Shown one piece after another: positions 21,501 to 33,713 of a stretch of DNA of 64,000 nt. Source of the stretch: Chimonanthus salicifolius (lineage: Eukaryota; Streptophyta; Magnoliopsida; Laurales; Calycanthaceae); assembly GCA_013350335.1 (NCBI GenBank), contig CM023536.1:40432314-40496313 (forward strand), read 5' to 3'. Position 1 is the first letter of the stretch. Each line of letters starts with the position of its first letter. The notes under the pieces are model-generated. The model had not been told where the DNA came from. It saw only the letters and a program-made list of their open reading frames with translations, and did no database searches. The translations under genes and the position numbers were made by a program.

Positions 21501-22266
21501 TGGGAAGACCACTAAGGCAATATTGTGTTATCCTCGATTCGTCGAGAAGGCCACCAAATCTCGTAGATATAAATGATGGGTTGGAATATGACATTTTGCA
21601 TTGAGCATTGCATTTTTGCAAAGGCATGAGTATGAAATAAATTGTTATTTATGTTTACTTGAAATATCATGTGAGAAAGTAGGGATATCATATGTTATGT
21701 TTGTGTTGTTGTTTTCTTCACTGGGCATGGACCTCATCCCTTACATTGCAGGCAATCCCTTGGACTTGGGTCTGGACGATAATCAAAACTGAGCTTAGAA
21801 GGTGAGGAGTCGATGAAGAATACTTGGAAACGCATAGTTTATTGAAGGATTTAACATTTAGATTATAAATTGGAATTTTATTTGATTTGAGACTTTGAGG
21901 AATTTGTTTATTTGTTTATTTTAGTTTGTGGAAACTTGGATAATAAATTCAAGTATTGAGTAAATTTGAGAACATTATGTTTTGTCAGCATGGGAATGTA
22001 AGTAAGTTCGTGCGTTTAGAAATCCTTATGTGATTGATATTTTATCTATTTAAGTTATATAGAAGGATGAATGAAATGTCATGTCTTTAAGCAGGTTGTA
22101 GACGTGAGGAGTTTGGTGACTTGTGAATGTAGTTATGTTTGTTTGAAAGAAAAAAAAAAAAGTATAGCTATGGATTTATGATGTAAGACCCGTTTAGGGC
22201 AGCCGATGATCTAAAATTGTGTGGTCAGATCACGTCCATTTAGGTATTGGAAGGCGGGGAGTGACA
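18552..22266 (+). mobile_element. Solo LTR, Ty3/gypsy Tekay/Del-like, 3,715 bp, TSD CAAAT
   Basis: It starts TGTAATGTCCCAACCC and ends GGCGGGGAGTGACA. Identical CAAAT lies at 18547-18551 and 22267-22271. No internal region or second LTR is present, so it is a solo LTR left by LTR-LTR recombination. A C/T-rich leader-like stretch is at 18,950-19,320 and a quasi-duplicated stretch with TTTAAGTGGGAAGACCA is at 21,410-21,545. A CTTCACTGGGC and CTCATCCCTTAC block near 21,717-21,757 recurs in other LTRs here. Confidence 0.85.
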
Positions 22267-22271
22267 CAAAT

Positions 22272-23179
22272 AGAATTTATAAAGATTCTTTTATTTTAAT
22301 TAAAATGACTAAAAATTCCAGGGAAATTTTGATTTTAAAAAGTAGAGCTTTAACACAAGCCTGTGTTGAAATACCTTACTGTTTTCGCAGGTGGTGTCAA
22401 TATCTAACCTTATTTTATTATTATAAATGATGATTAAATATATTATTATGAATATTGTATTATTCTAATGTAAAAAAATATTTAATTATTATTCTTTTAA
22501 CTTTCAATTTTCCAAATAAATGTTATGTATTTGAATAAATATTTTTTATTTATCTGAATTAATCTAACAGTCAAAATGTATCAAGTAACATTAATCAAAA
22601 TTAGATAAATTGTATGAAAATGTTAAGATCTAGTTCATCATGCCAACGTGTACAAAATAACGACCGAGTCAAGTCCTTGAGGGATAAATTATATGAACAT
22701 GGAGCGGAGCTACCAGAAATGAACACCAATGTCAGTAGAGAGTTGGTCACGTTTCATACAGACATGTATCAAAGTGCTTCAGAATTTGAGCACCCACCTA
22801 AGCTGTCTTCCAATTGATCTAAGACCTCCCGAACAACATTTCGTGGATCTTCAAAGAAAGATGATGCTGATAGATTATTTTACTAATGACCTAAACATAG
22901 TGAGAGAAGGCTAGAAGAATACGTCACAAAGATTATTAATCTTTCGGTATTAAAATAAAATTGAAGATTTGTACTAATTAAATTAATTCCAATAAAGAAA
23001 TAAACTAAAATTCAACAATACTTATTAGGATATTTTCTACACATGGAAATGTTTCAAACTTGAATTGGCATTCACCAAAATTCAATGTGGTACAAAGCAA
23101 CCCACAACCTCAATTTGTAGTGTTTTTGAGGTGGTGAATGGAGACAAAAACATGATCTAATGGCATGTGCAAGGAAAAC
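22272..23179. other. Intergenic sequence, no gene recognised
   Basis: A 67-codon open stretch at 22614-22817 (VKSLRDKLYEHGAELPEMN inside it) has coding-like composition but matches nothing I recognise and lacks neighbouring exons. It was left uncalled. Confidence 0.45.
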
Positions 23180-23980
23180 TGTCATGCCCCGCTCTGTTGT
23201 GCAGGCTCGGAACACGACTAATTTTTTTTAATATAAAAGGAGGGCCTATGGGCTCTATAGTCACCCATACCATCGTGTATTTTTTAAAAAACCAATTGTG
23301 ATATGCCACATGTGTGTTCTACATGATAACTCAAACATTTACCATAAGCGTTTCCCTGTACAAATACACGACACCAGAATAACAGAGAATACGTAATGGT
23401 TTTATTACATATTTAGAGACACCTCATAGGACGCAATGTTATTACAACAATAATGATAATTTGGTCCGATAAGAGATAACATATAATCTCCCGTCTAACG
23501 GGGAGGAGCAAGGTTTCCATATGCCTACTACTGCAACAGGTATTCGTCGATCCCTTCCTCAAACATATTTCCTGAAAACGTAAAGGAGTGATCTCACTAG
23601 CTCAGTGAAGAAAAACAATAAACATACATAGCATAATATCACAAAAAGCATATTATCAATCAATTTATGGTTTTAACCTAAGCAGGTTTTTACATTTGAT
23701 GTCATGTAGTCTTTCTACATTGGGTCATCACCCTAGCATGGTTATTCTACCATGTTTAATGCATGCAACATATCCCTTGAAACACTGTTTTTTGTCTATC
23801 AACATGCGGTCTACACTAGGTTGACCATGAACTAGTGCTTCACTATGCCCGCAATACACTTTATTAAGCAACTGGTAAAGGCTCGATGCTTCACACAGTG
23901 CGTACCACACTTTTACACTACAGCTATTCACAGCTTAATGCTTCATACAATGTGTAAAAGATATTTACATGCATATTAAT

Positions 23981-24033
23981 TGTAATGTCCCGACCCTATG
24001 GTGGGCCCAGAACGCTACTATATATATATATAC

Positions 24034-24107
<74 letters not shown>

Positions 24108-26458
24108 GTATATATATATATATATATAATAATCTCCCATCACCTAACATCATAGTTGCGCTAGATCTTCAAATTTGCCAAAAAGCCCATCATAAAAAAT
24201 GTCACACATGCTCTTCTCAAGCGCACTTAAACATGTACTATACAATCATTAATCAAACGTAATACACAGATATATACAATACAACATATATTTATAGTAT
24301 TTCAAATCTTTCTATCCTATTTTCCAGAAAAAACTCCAAGGGAAGTGGATATGAGTCTCTTTATTGGGTTACTATTCATTTTCAGTTACAATAATCCATT
24401 AGTATAATAAAAGTGCACAGGCCACTACACATATTATCTTCTGGAAATGACTATGGAGACATATTGAGTTAGGTCTAGAGATAAAAGATTATCAGGCCAC
24501 TACTCGTATATTGAGTTAGGCCTAGAGATCACTCAGTGTCCGAACCCTTCTTTTCTACCGAGCGGCGAATTTAATCGCTCAGTTACTGATAGCTACCGAG
24601 CTGCGTTTCTGCTGCCACATAGATAGAGAGTATTGGTCTGGAAGTGAATACATAATATATGTATATATAATAATACAAACAAAAGTTTAGTATCACTTTT
24701 AATCTAGACAATCACCAACACAAGTAGTTAGAGTCAATTATATTTTAAACTTACAATCAGGCTTCTGAAAACAAATCATCACAATTAAAACATAAATCTT
24801 AATTTATCAAAATAAGTAACGTTTTACTTCCCAAACAGTACTTTGTATATGTTTTTAAGTGGTTCTTAAATATTTCTAAGAACGTTATCAAGATAAGGTT
24901 TAACATAAACTATTTAACCCACAACAAGATCAACAAGATACTTTTATATTATAACTAACTTAGATGTATAAATAAATACTAATTCAAACTCAACTAGGCT
25001 AGGTTTAATTAAAACACACTTAAGATAGATATTTGCATAATTTCATAATAAATAATAGTTTTACATAAAATCTCAAGTGACAGAATGACCTTTAATATTT
25101 ACAGTAATAGAAAACCTAAGGTATTAAATGGAAATCAAAGACTGAATTTAAATCAGAACTATAACAACTTTGAATACCAAATATAGAATAATAATTAAAC
25201 AACACAATGAAACTAAGATATGATTCCAATTTAAACCCAAAATAAAACATCTCACCTTACTGTTATTTCATTTTAAAATTTTATTCACAACCTAAGTTTA
25301 ATATAGACAATTTAATTAATTAAGATACAATAAAAGACCTTAAAACTTTGTAGTAAATAAAATCATACTCAAACTTATTTCAAGTTTTAATTAAACAAAT
25401 CAAAATAATCAAATCATAATAATACTTCACATTATTTCATAAAATAAAATAAGAGAACTCATTTTAAGTTAAAAAAAATTCAAAAATATAACATTTCATT
25501 TTATTCCTTTACTTTAAAATCATAAGAAAATTAAATACAAATAGAAGAATAGATAAAATATTAAAATTACTTATGATAAAAATTAAATTGGATGGCCATG
25601 GAACGACTGGGCATTTGCAAGTGGCTTCATTTTTTTTATTTTATATGAAACCATACTCACATGGTGAGGTATTTAAGGATTCATGTTGGAGGCATGCAAA
25701 GGAGGAAATGCATGCACGTTGGCTACAGCTCATGTTTGTAGCTGAGTGATAAGCTTGAATTAAATGCTTGTATAAAATATATTAAAATTTATGTTTATCT
25801 ACTTACAAATGATTATTTTATCATCATTTTCTTATTTGATTTATTTTATTTTATCTTAAACATATATCGTAATTAGTTGGGTAATTTCAAAGATTCACTA
25901 AATTAATCTATCTAGCTTAACATTATAAATGTCATAAAAATTTGAAGATGTAGATTTATTTAAGACCCAAATGATTTAATTTAAAAATCATAAAATGCTA
26001 AATTTCATAATTTTAAACAACACTTTGTGAAAATGCTGAACTTATAGTCGGGTCACAAAATTTGGCTGATAAAAACACTTTAAAATTTCGAGACACTCGG
26101 ACACTTTGAAATATTTAAAAATTAATATTTTAATAAAAAATACAGACAGCCTTGATAATCAAAATGTCACTCAATAAAATTCTTTAGACTTAGAATTTTA
26201 AAACTAAATAATTTTGTGCAATTTGACAAACTAAATATTACACATTATTTCAAAGGTTTCAACAGGAGAAAGTTTAGATAATTTTAATTTTGCCACTACA
26301 CTTAAACGAATCAGATCCCAAGGCTTCCAGACTCGGATCGAGTCAAACTTTGACTCAAAACAAAGCCCACCTATTAATTTTTTAGATCAACGGATCACTA
26401 ATCACAATTAACAGTTAAATTCACATAATTAGACACTAATTTGGATCAGGGTATTACA
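23981..26458 (-). mobile_element. Nested LTR, 2,478 bp (minus orientation)
   Basis: It is bounded by TGTAATGTCCCGACCC at the low end and ATCAGGGTATTACA at the high end. The minus-strand start (TGTAATACCCTGATCCAAAT) closely resembles the LTR that begins at 45503. The flanks TTAAT and CTAAC agree at three of five positions, so the target duplication is doubtful. Confidence 0.55.
24018..24128. repeat. (TA)n microsatellite with three ACATATGT islands
   Basis: An alternating TA tract is broken at regular places by ACATATGT, itself a palindrome. Open frames across it on both strands are artefacts of the repeat. Confidence 0.95.
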
Positions 26459-27889
26459 CTAACATACAACACATGATATGGATTAAAAGTCCCATTAATC
26501 CATCATGATATCCCTAGTCATCAACATGTATCTCTCACTCAGTCTAATATGCATTCCTAGCATATGGGGCATGGAATCTCATAGCACGTAATTCAACATA
26601 TACATCTCCATAAAGATAAGCAGTATTAAACCAATTACTAAATTTAATAATATACGCGTAGTTAATTCCCCACATCCCGGGGTTATCAAATCTTTACGTA
26701 ATTTAAATCTGCATAAGGTAAATGACATAAGCGAATGTAAAACGATAACTATGTTTACCTTTCCAACATCCAATCAATCTTTTAGTGTGTCCTTATTTCA
26801 AGATTACACATAGGAAAGCCGAATTCAAGTTCGGACATAGCAACTATTGCATGTGTTTGAGTAGTCGGTTTCAAGATCAATATTTTTGCATTTTTGTACA
26901 AGCCCTACACGAAGATAAACATGCAAACACAAAATACACAATACCTCATTCATATGTGGATTTGAGTTGGAGACTGACGTCCACGTGCACTCATCCAACA
27001 ATTTAACTGATTAATCCTTAGACACATAACTGGGTCCCATTATGTGTTTATAGACAGTTGGGCCTCAGCTCCCAGACATTATAATGTGCTTATGTTCTAT
27101 CAGTAGAATTTTGAACAATTACATCCCTTATGTATGAGCAGTGTCAGGTATCGCATTCTGGTCCCGTTCATGTCTTTCCATCATTTTGTATCCATGGGTC
27201 CGATTATTTTCGTAGAGTTAATTGTTTTCCAATCTTAGAGTTTAATGCAGTATGAGATGCATTTCAAAATAACAGTGTCGTTGAATCTCCTATATGTAAA
27301 TTCAAAAAAAAAGTGTGGTTGAATCTCGTTAACGTAGTCCGGTGAATTTTGAAAGAAGACTGAAAAGAAATAGTACATAGTAAATAAAATGCTTAGACTT
27401 ACGGTGCGTATAAAAGCACAAGTATAAAAGAAAACTATGGAAAACAAGTCGTATAGAAATTACACATGTAAATTAATGCATAAAGTAAATAAAATACAAC
27501 AATCATAAATACGCATAATGAAAATAACACCGAATGCAAGATATTTTAAAGTCGAAAGCAAATAAAGTACTCAGTGCGTCGTTTCAGATTTCTTTAGGCC
27601 GAGCCACTAGTTGATGTGAGAGTTCAGCCAAGAAGTGTACAAAAAGCAGGAACAGTCTTTAAACCAGTTTGAAGAGGAGTTTGTTAGGTTAGTCATGGAC
27701 CAAGACAACGACGGAAAGTAAAAGAAAATAGGAGGTTGAAATTAAAGTAAAAAGCCTAGTACCAGTTCGAACAAAAAGTCAGATGTGTAAGCCCTAACCG
27801 GACTGATATGGCCTAGAAAAAGCATAAAAATTAAAGCACCAAACACAAACAATGCAAACAAACTGAGCACAACGCTCTTGGGTCGGACT

Positions 27890-28212
27890 TCCGACACTAA
27901 GCATCGGACTTCCGACTACAAGGAATATCGGACTTCCGGCAAAATAACAGAGAGCATGAAAATACAGTTTTTCCATTTTAAGGGGTCAAAACTCTATTCA
28001 GAATCCATCGGAGTTCCGATTCACAAAGTGTCAGACTTCTAACAGAAAACGAAAATTAACAGAGAGTGAAAATAATGTTTTTGCCTGGTATCGGAACTCA
28101 AACCATGACCATCAGACTTCTGATGAACAAAATGTCCGATTACGATAGTAAAATAACAGAAAACTAAAAATTCTATTTTTCTACTTAGGTCGGACTTCCC
28201 GACTTCAAAATA
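27890..28212. repeat. Cluster of TCGGACTTCCGA variants
   Basis: About ten variants of the near-palindrome ATCGGACTTCCGAC lie in 320 bp. Some are spaced by a ~100-bp unit that repeats AAAATAACAGAGAG and its variants (near 27,943, 28,050 and 28,148). Confidence 0.8.
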
Positions 28213-28559
28213 TCAGACTTTCGATGTGAACCCAGTTTTTACAGTGACGAGCAAAAAAACATATTTTTGAATCCCAAATTGGAGTGGCCTCTAAACCCAA
28301 TTCCAAAAGTTGACCAGTTAGATGAGTTCTAATTTGGTTTTACTACATTTTTGAAAATCAATAATATAATTTGTTTGAGAAGGAGTGTTGATCTTACGGG
28401 TACCAAAAGTAAGTGAATTAAAGTCATTTTCATGTTTTCCTCAAAAATTCTATTTTCTCTTCCAATTTTACCACAATTTGATCCTAACTCATTTTAAGTA
28501 TCGAAATTGGGATAGAGGGTAAGTTTAGGCACCTTGTATTGTGTCCCCGGTGTTCCATG

Positions 28560-28770
28560 GTGTTTGGAAAGCTCCAAGGCTTCTATCCGTCAATTGCAGG
28601 AAAGGGAAGAAGAGGAGATGCAAGAACAGAAGAAGCTAGTGGAGTTGAGGGAGTGTGCTTGAGAGAGGAAGAGAGCTGTCGGAAGTGAGGACCCACGGTG
28701 AGGGGCCACTGAGAGAGAGAGAGAGAGGGAGAGAGACACTGCCGTTGGAGGAATAAGAAGTAAAGGGACA
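28560..28770 (-). other. C/T-rich leader-like stretch (minus strand)
   Basis: The + strand is rich in GA, with a (GA)n run near 28,710-28,735. It lies at the position where the other LTRs carry their C/T-rich leader, in agreement with minus orientation. It includes a GA microsatellite and no coding signal. Confidence 0.4.
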
Positions 28771-29403
28771 AAGGTCCTTTCCTTTTATAGAAAAATTCAA
28801 GTGCACTTTGGGTATTTCGCCTGGTTGGCTGAGTTTTCTCAAAAATGCACAGTACTGGGGGTCTTTCTAGGCGAAATCTGACCTCGCCACTTCGTTTGGA
28901 ACAATGAAGGTAATTCAGTGATTAAACTCTCCTCGAAAATGGAAGTCAAAAGCCACTTGATCTTGAAGAAAAAGTCAATTTCTAAAAATTATTTTAATTC
29001 GATGGTCGAAAGCAAATGCTTAATTCTGAAACTTCGGAAAGTTGGAACAACGATTTAAATATAGGTGAATGAAAACATAGATCATCCGTTAAAATAAGTT
29101 TCATAAATTCTTTGTTTTTAAAGGTATTTTAAAATGGAGGTTTTGTAAAAGTGGACACTTTTTGGCGTTAAATATTTGAAAATTGGATAAATATTAAATT
29201 TAACTGTGAACACCCCAACGATCGATTTTTTAATGCCTTCCATGTGTCCAAATTTGAAAGTTCAATCATTTCAAAAGAGTGATTTTCATACTCAAAGAGT
29301 TTTGAGGGGACTATGCAATATTTTTCAAATAAAATAATGAAGTATTATCCATACATGGTCAAATGACCAAAAAACCCCTCTGACTTCAATTATGAGTATC
29401 TCG

Positions 29404-29989
29404 GGTTGTGTTTGGATGAGGGGTAAATTTTGTAGCAGTGGGTAATCAGAGGTAGGTAACGAGGGATGGGTAATCAATTATGAATACCCTTTGCAAGAGT
29501 TATTCTTATCTTGTTTGGTAATTGCAGTAGAAAAGTTAACTTACTCTAGGTAAAAAAAAAATTGCAACGGTAAACAAGGGAAACCTGATATATTAACAAT
29601 TTTATAAGAATAATATTTTTTAATAAATTCATATAATATAAAAATAAAAATAAAATAAATTTTCTCTCTAACATTGGAAATTTTTTCCATAGAAATTACC
29701 ATAAACATTAACAATATATCTTATAATAATATTATATAATTTTTAGAGATTCTTTCTTATATTTATAATTTGAAATAAACACTTGCGTTCTAACCGTAGA
29801 GAGTGAGATGAAGAAAAACATTTTTTACATATAACTTTTTTAATCCTAATAAATAAATAAAAATGGCAAGACATATCTTAATAGAATTCATAATTTGTTC
29901 TTTGGTGATGTGAAACACAAAATATAATACACTATTATAGTATTTTATAAAAAAATCTAAATTAATAAATAATAACTAAGATAAAGTTA
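29404..29989 (+). repeat. Dispersed ~570-bp repeat, copy 2
   Basis: It starts GGTTGTGTTTGGATGAGGGG and ends AACTAAGATAAAGTTA. It is the same family and orientation as 17616-18183. The GTGTTTGGATGAGGG end is typical of small hAT- or PIF-type plant MITEs, but no clear inverted end was found. Confidence 0.75.
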
Positions 29990-32900
29990 TGAGATGGACT
30001 CCCCATTCAACTTGCTGGGATTTTCAACAAATGAGACTAAAATATTTTTAAAAATTATTTTTTTGTAAAAATATTAAAAAATTGTGAAATTGAGTAAGAG
30101 TGCTTCAAAATTAATTTATAAGTGAAAATATTTCATACATCCATGTTGGACTATAAACCGAATCTATTTTTAAAATTCTAACTCATTTTCAATTCAAGTC
30201 AACTAATTTAGGTCGCTTTAAATTGGGTCACAATCTAACCTTTGTAAATAAGTGCATAATTGGATCTATAAATATTATATTAATATGGTTTAAGCAAAAA
30301 GACATTTATAAAAGTAAATCTCCACTTTTAAAATATATTTATTATAAAGAATTAATTTAAAAAATCATCACATAGTGATATAAGAATAAGGAAAGTGTTT
30401 TATAAAGCGTTATCTTATTTTAACTCAAATTTTAAAAAAAATTGTGGACCAACCCATATTTTAAATTGATCGGATTAACCAAAATATTTGACAGTGGAGT
30501 GAGTCGAACTTGAATTCACCTACTCAAGTTGCACGCAAAATATTTTTTTTTTTTTCTAAAAAGGACAGGCTATGCTAATATAAGTGAGTCACTAAGGTCT
30601 TATATCTGAAATTGAATTGAATGATATTTGATAATGATATGATAATTATTAATTTTATAAATTTAAAAAATTTATTAGTACCAAGATTTATATAACGTTA
30701 GTCTCGTAAAGCACATAAAACCTTAAAATTTAAACAAATGAAAATAAATAATTGAAAAGAAGATTTTTATTCTCTATCAAATTTAATTACTTAAATCAAA
30801 TAGATAAAATTTAAATAAATTTTTTATTTTATAATTATAATGTTGAAAATATTTCATTTATTTTAGTAAAATTATTTTTCTAATAAATTAACAAATTAAA
30901 AAAAAAAGGATGTTAGATTGAAATTTTATTTGCATTGAGTTCCATTCACAGCTATAAAGGATATTGAGAGGAATACGAAGGGAAGGAAATACAAGAGTTT
31001 TATGAATACCACACCAAAGGGTTTTCAGATTTACTAAAAGGGAGGTAAAATCCAGATTTTTTTAGGCTCTACCTATAAGACTAAATGAAGTGTCACACTA
31101 CCCTCTCACTACTAAACAAAGGAATCCGAGGGTTACCCATGTTCCATTTCCTTTCACCTCAAATAAACATAGCCTCAAACTTTGAAACTCAGATTGGGAC
31201 TAAAATTGGGCTTTTTAGAAAGCCCACAGTAGAGATCTACACATCTTACCAATCATAAAGCATACTCAGTGACACTAAGTATGACCGTTTTGCCTAATTA
31301 AGGGTAAATGTATTACATAAACCTAACCCCATCTACACTTTCATCAAACTAGCCAATCAAAATAGAGGAAGAAAAATTACATCCAATCATACGTAGACAC
31401 CTAGGTCCTAGTGAAATGTTCTAACCAATCAAAACATGCGTCAACACCTTCAATTGGATGAGTTGCATTTGGTTTTGGAGTTGAATGACGGTCCATGAAG
31501 CTCATCTAATGATAGATTGCCAACTTGGAGTGATGATGCGGTTCAACCAATGACCAATCACAAAGCTACACATCCATGCGTTAATGGGAGATTCCATATA
31601 GATTGAGTCTCCAAAAAAACATGTTTAATGGGAGAGTCCAAACGCCGAAGGGAAGGAAATTTAGAGTTTCACTTGACGAAGGAGAAAAAACTTGGCTAAA
31701 TTGGAGAAAAGGTAGGGGATTTATGCCTCATGCATATGCAATCGTTTTGACCTAGTAACCCTTCATGTGGGATCCATCATGCTCCCAAGTGGGCCCCGAG
31801 TCTATGGGTGGGGTCCATATGCATTAAACACTCAATTTTGAAACCAAAATTAGATGATTTAGCCCCACCTTTGTTTTGGTAAAAGTGCTCATAGAAATCC
31901 ACAGCAATGGTAAGATCTCATCTTCATCATTCTCAACCATGATGTCTCCATCAACATTTATTGCATGCAAGCAGGGGTGAAAAATTCAGTCGATACTGTA
32001 CATATCGACCGAATTGTATCGGGTTTTCGAATGTCGATACAGTTCGGCCGATACGTATAGTATCGACCAGAGAGAGAAAAGTTCGGCCGATACGGTCGAT
32101 TTTTATTTTTTATTTAAAAAAAAACAAATATCGGTGTCGGTCCAGTAGTTATCTCAGCCGATATTCCGATACGGTCAAATATTGGTCGATATTTGAAATG
32201 CCGGCCTAGATATCGGCCGATATTTTAAATACTGGCCGATATTTTTTTTTTTTTTAAATAGCCTTTTTTAATTTTTTTAAATGATTTTTTTCAAAAAATA
32301 AAAAAACCACAGAGATTTTCAAAAAAAAAAAGAGGAGAGAGAAAAAATCTCAGGCCGAGATCAAAATTTCGAGCTGAATTTTCGACCTCTGCATGCAAGG
32401 AAGGAGGTGGGCGCATGGAGGGATTTTTGGACCACAAAGACCCAACTTAGAAATTCAAATTAGCAACACTCCTTGCTTTGGCGTGTGAATATTCTTTGGA
32501 GAGGATTTAGGTGCTTCAAATCTAGCAATAATGAAGATCTTATGATGTAATAATTATTTTTTATTTTCCTTTATGATGTAATAATTCCACATGAATTTTT
32601 TACATTAGTAGAGGCCTAGGATAGCAATAAGCCTAATTGGAAGTTCCTTGGGCGGGCATGGGCTCGTTTCTAATTCAACTAAGTCATTATAGCCACTCCT
32701 TTCTAATCCAACAAAATCATCACTCTTTCTAATTCAACTCAAAATCAAGGATATCGTAATAACAGTTCTCATAAGACTTTTATAAAAACTTTAATTTATG
32801 AAGTCCACAATAGACCCAATAGATCTAATTCGCCTCATACCCACCTACTGTATCAATATCTAATTTAACACCAATTTGATTTTTAAAAGCTACTGATCTA

Positions 32901-33708
32901 ACCTGATTAATTTCTACTATTAAATAAATTTAAAATTTGAGAGCCTTTAAAATGTGGCTTCTCTTATCTACTTGAAATAAAATTTTATAGGCACTATTTA
33001 TAAATCAAAGTCTTTCAAACTCACTCATACATGTAAACGTAAGTGACATCCATTGGCCATTCTCACGAAAGCCTCAAAAGAACTACTCTTAGAGAATCTT
33101 TGTTCTCGACTAAAATGCCCCTCTTTATATCTATTTCCCCCCTCCTTCTCCTCTTTATTGCTTATTGAAGGGTCTGCTAAATTGGAATAATCATTCAGTG
33201 GTTATTGATACTCAATTTTATTTAGATAAATTAATTATAAATTTAAGTCCAATAATCCTATAAAATCAATTAAGTCATTGCTAGCGAGAGAATTTAAACA
33301 AATAAGTATCATTTAACATGCATAGCCACCAAATTTAAATTAATACAAAAGATGAAAGAAGAGGAGCGATCTAAATCAAATAGATAAAAGAGTTAAATGA
33401 AACATATTTACTATAATTAGCATATCAAAATCTGTATTGTAGTTTGGTAACACTAGTTTGTCCCATAACAATGTTATATATATTATTAAGATTAAAATTG
33501 AATCATGACATCAAATTAAAGTTGAAATAGAAAATGATATAACACTTTATCATAATATCAGTGTTTATTGATTCAAAAGATTTCATAGAATCAATCATCA
33601 TTAAACTTTAATGTTCGACAAACCCGAACGACATAACCACAAGCTCTGGATAGATTAATGCTTGAAACACGGATCAATCTTAATGTGAAATTATAAACAT
33701 CATAATAA
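29990..33708. other. Intergenic repeat-derived sequence, no gene
   Basis: It is AT-rich. Around 30,960-31,200 a GGGAAGGAAAT block and an inverse CCATTTCCTTTCACC block suggest an old MITE, and a further AAGGGAAGGAAATTTAGAG lies near 31,650. No reading frame was recognised. Confidence 0.45.
31975..32245. repeat. Dense cluster of ATCGGCCGAT / GTATCGACC palindromic words
   Basis: More than a dozen occurrences of TCGATAC, GGCCGATA, ATCGACC and ATATCGGCCGATAT lie in 270 bp, in both orientations. Poly-T and poly-A runs follow. It resembles the cluster at 6610-6760 but with a different core. Confidence 0.75.
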
Positions 33709-33713
33709 TAAGA

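Larger units (their letters stand above)
23180..29403 (-). mobile_element. Gypsy-type LTR (minus orientation), interrupted by a second LTR
   Basis: The low end is TGTCATGCCCCGCTC. The high end, read on the minus strand, is ACAACCCGAGATACTC, then AGGGGTTTTTTGGTCATTT. That parallels the 11282 LTR start, which has GGGTATTTTGGTCATTTTAC. A TTCACTGAGCTAGTGAGATC block (minus strand, near 23,600) matches the 3'-half block of the other LTRs. Without the nested LTR it is about 3.7 kb, the same size as its relatives. The outermost bases of the high end are lost at the following repeat, so no target duplication can be shown. Confidence 0.5.

Noticed and set aside
22614..22817. 67-codon frame MKMLRSSSSCQRV...
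   Set aside because: Composition is plausible for coding, but there are no splice partners or family match. It was kept only as a note.
23965..24262. Tyr/Ile repeat proteins on both strands
   Set aside because: They are translations of the (TA)n microsatellite.
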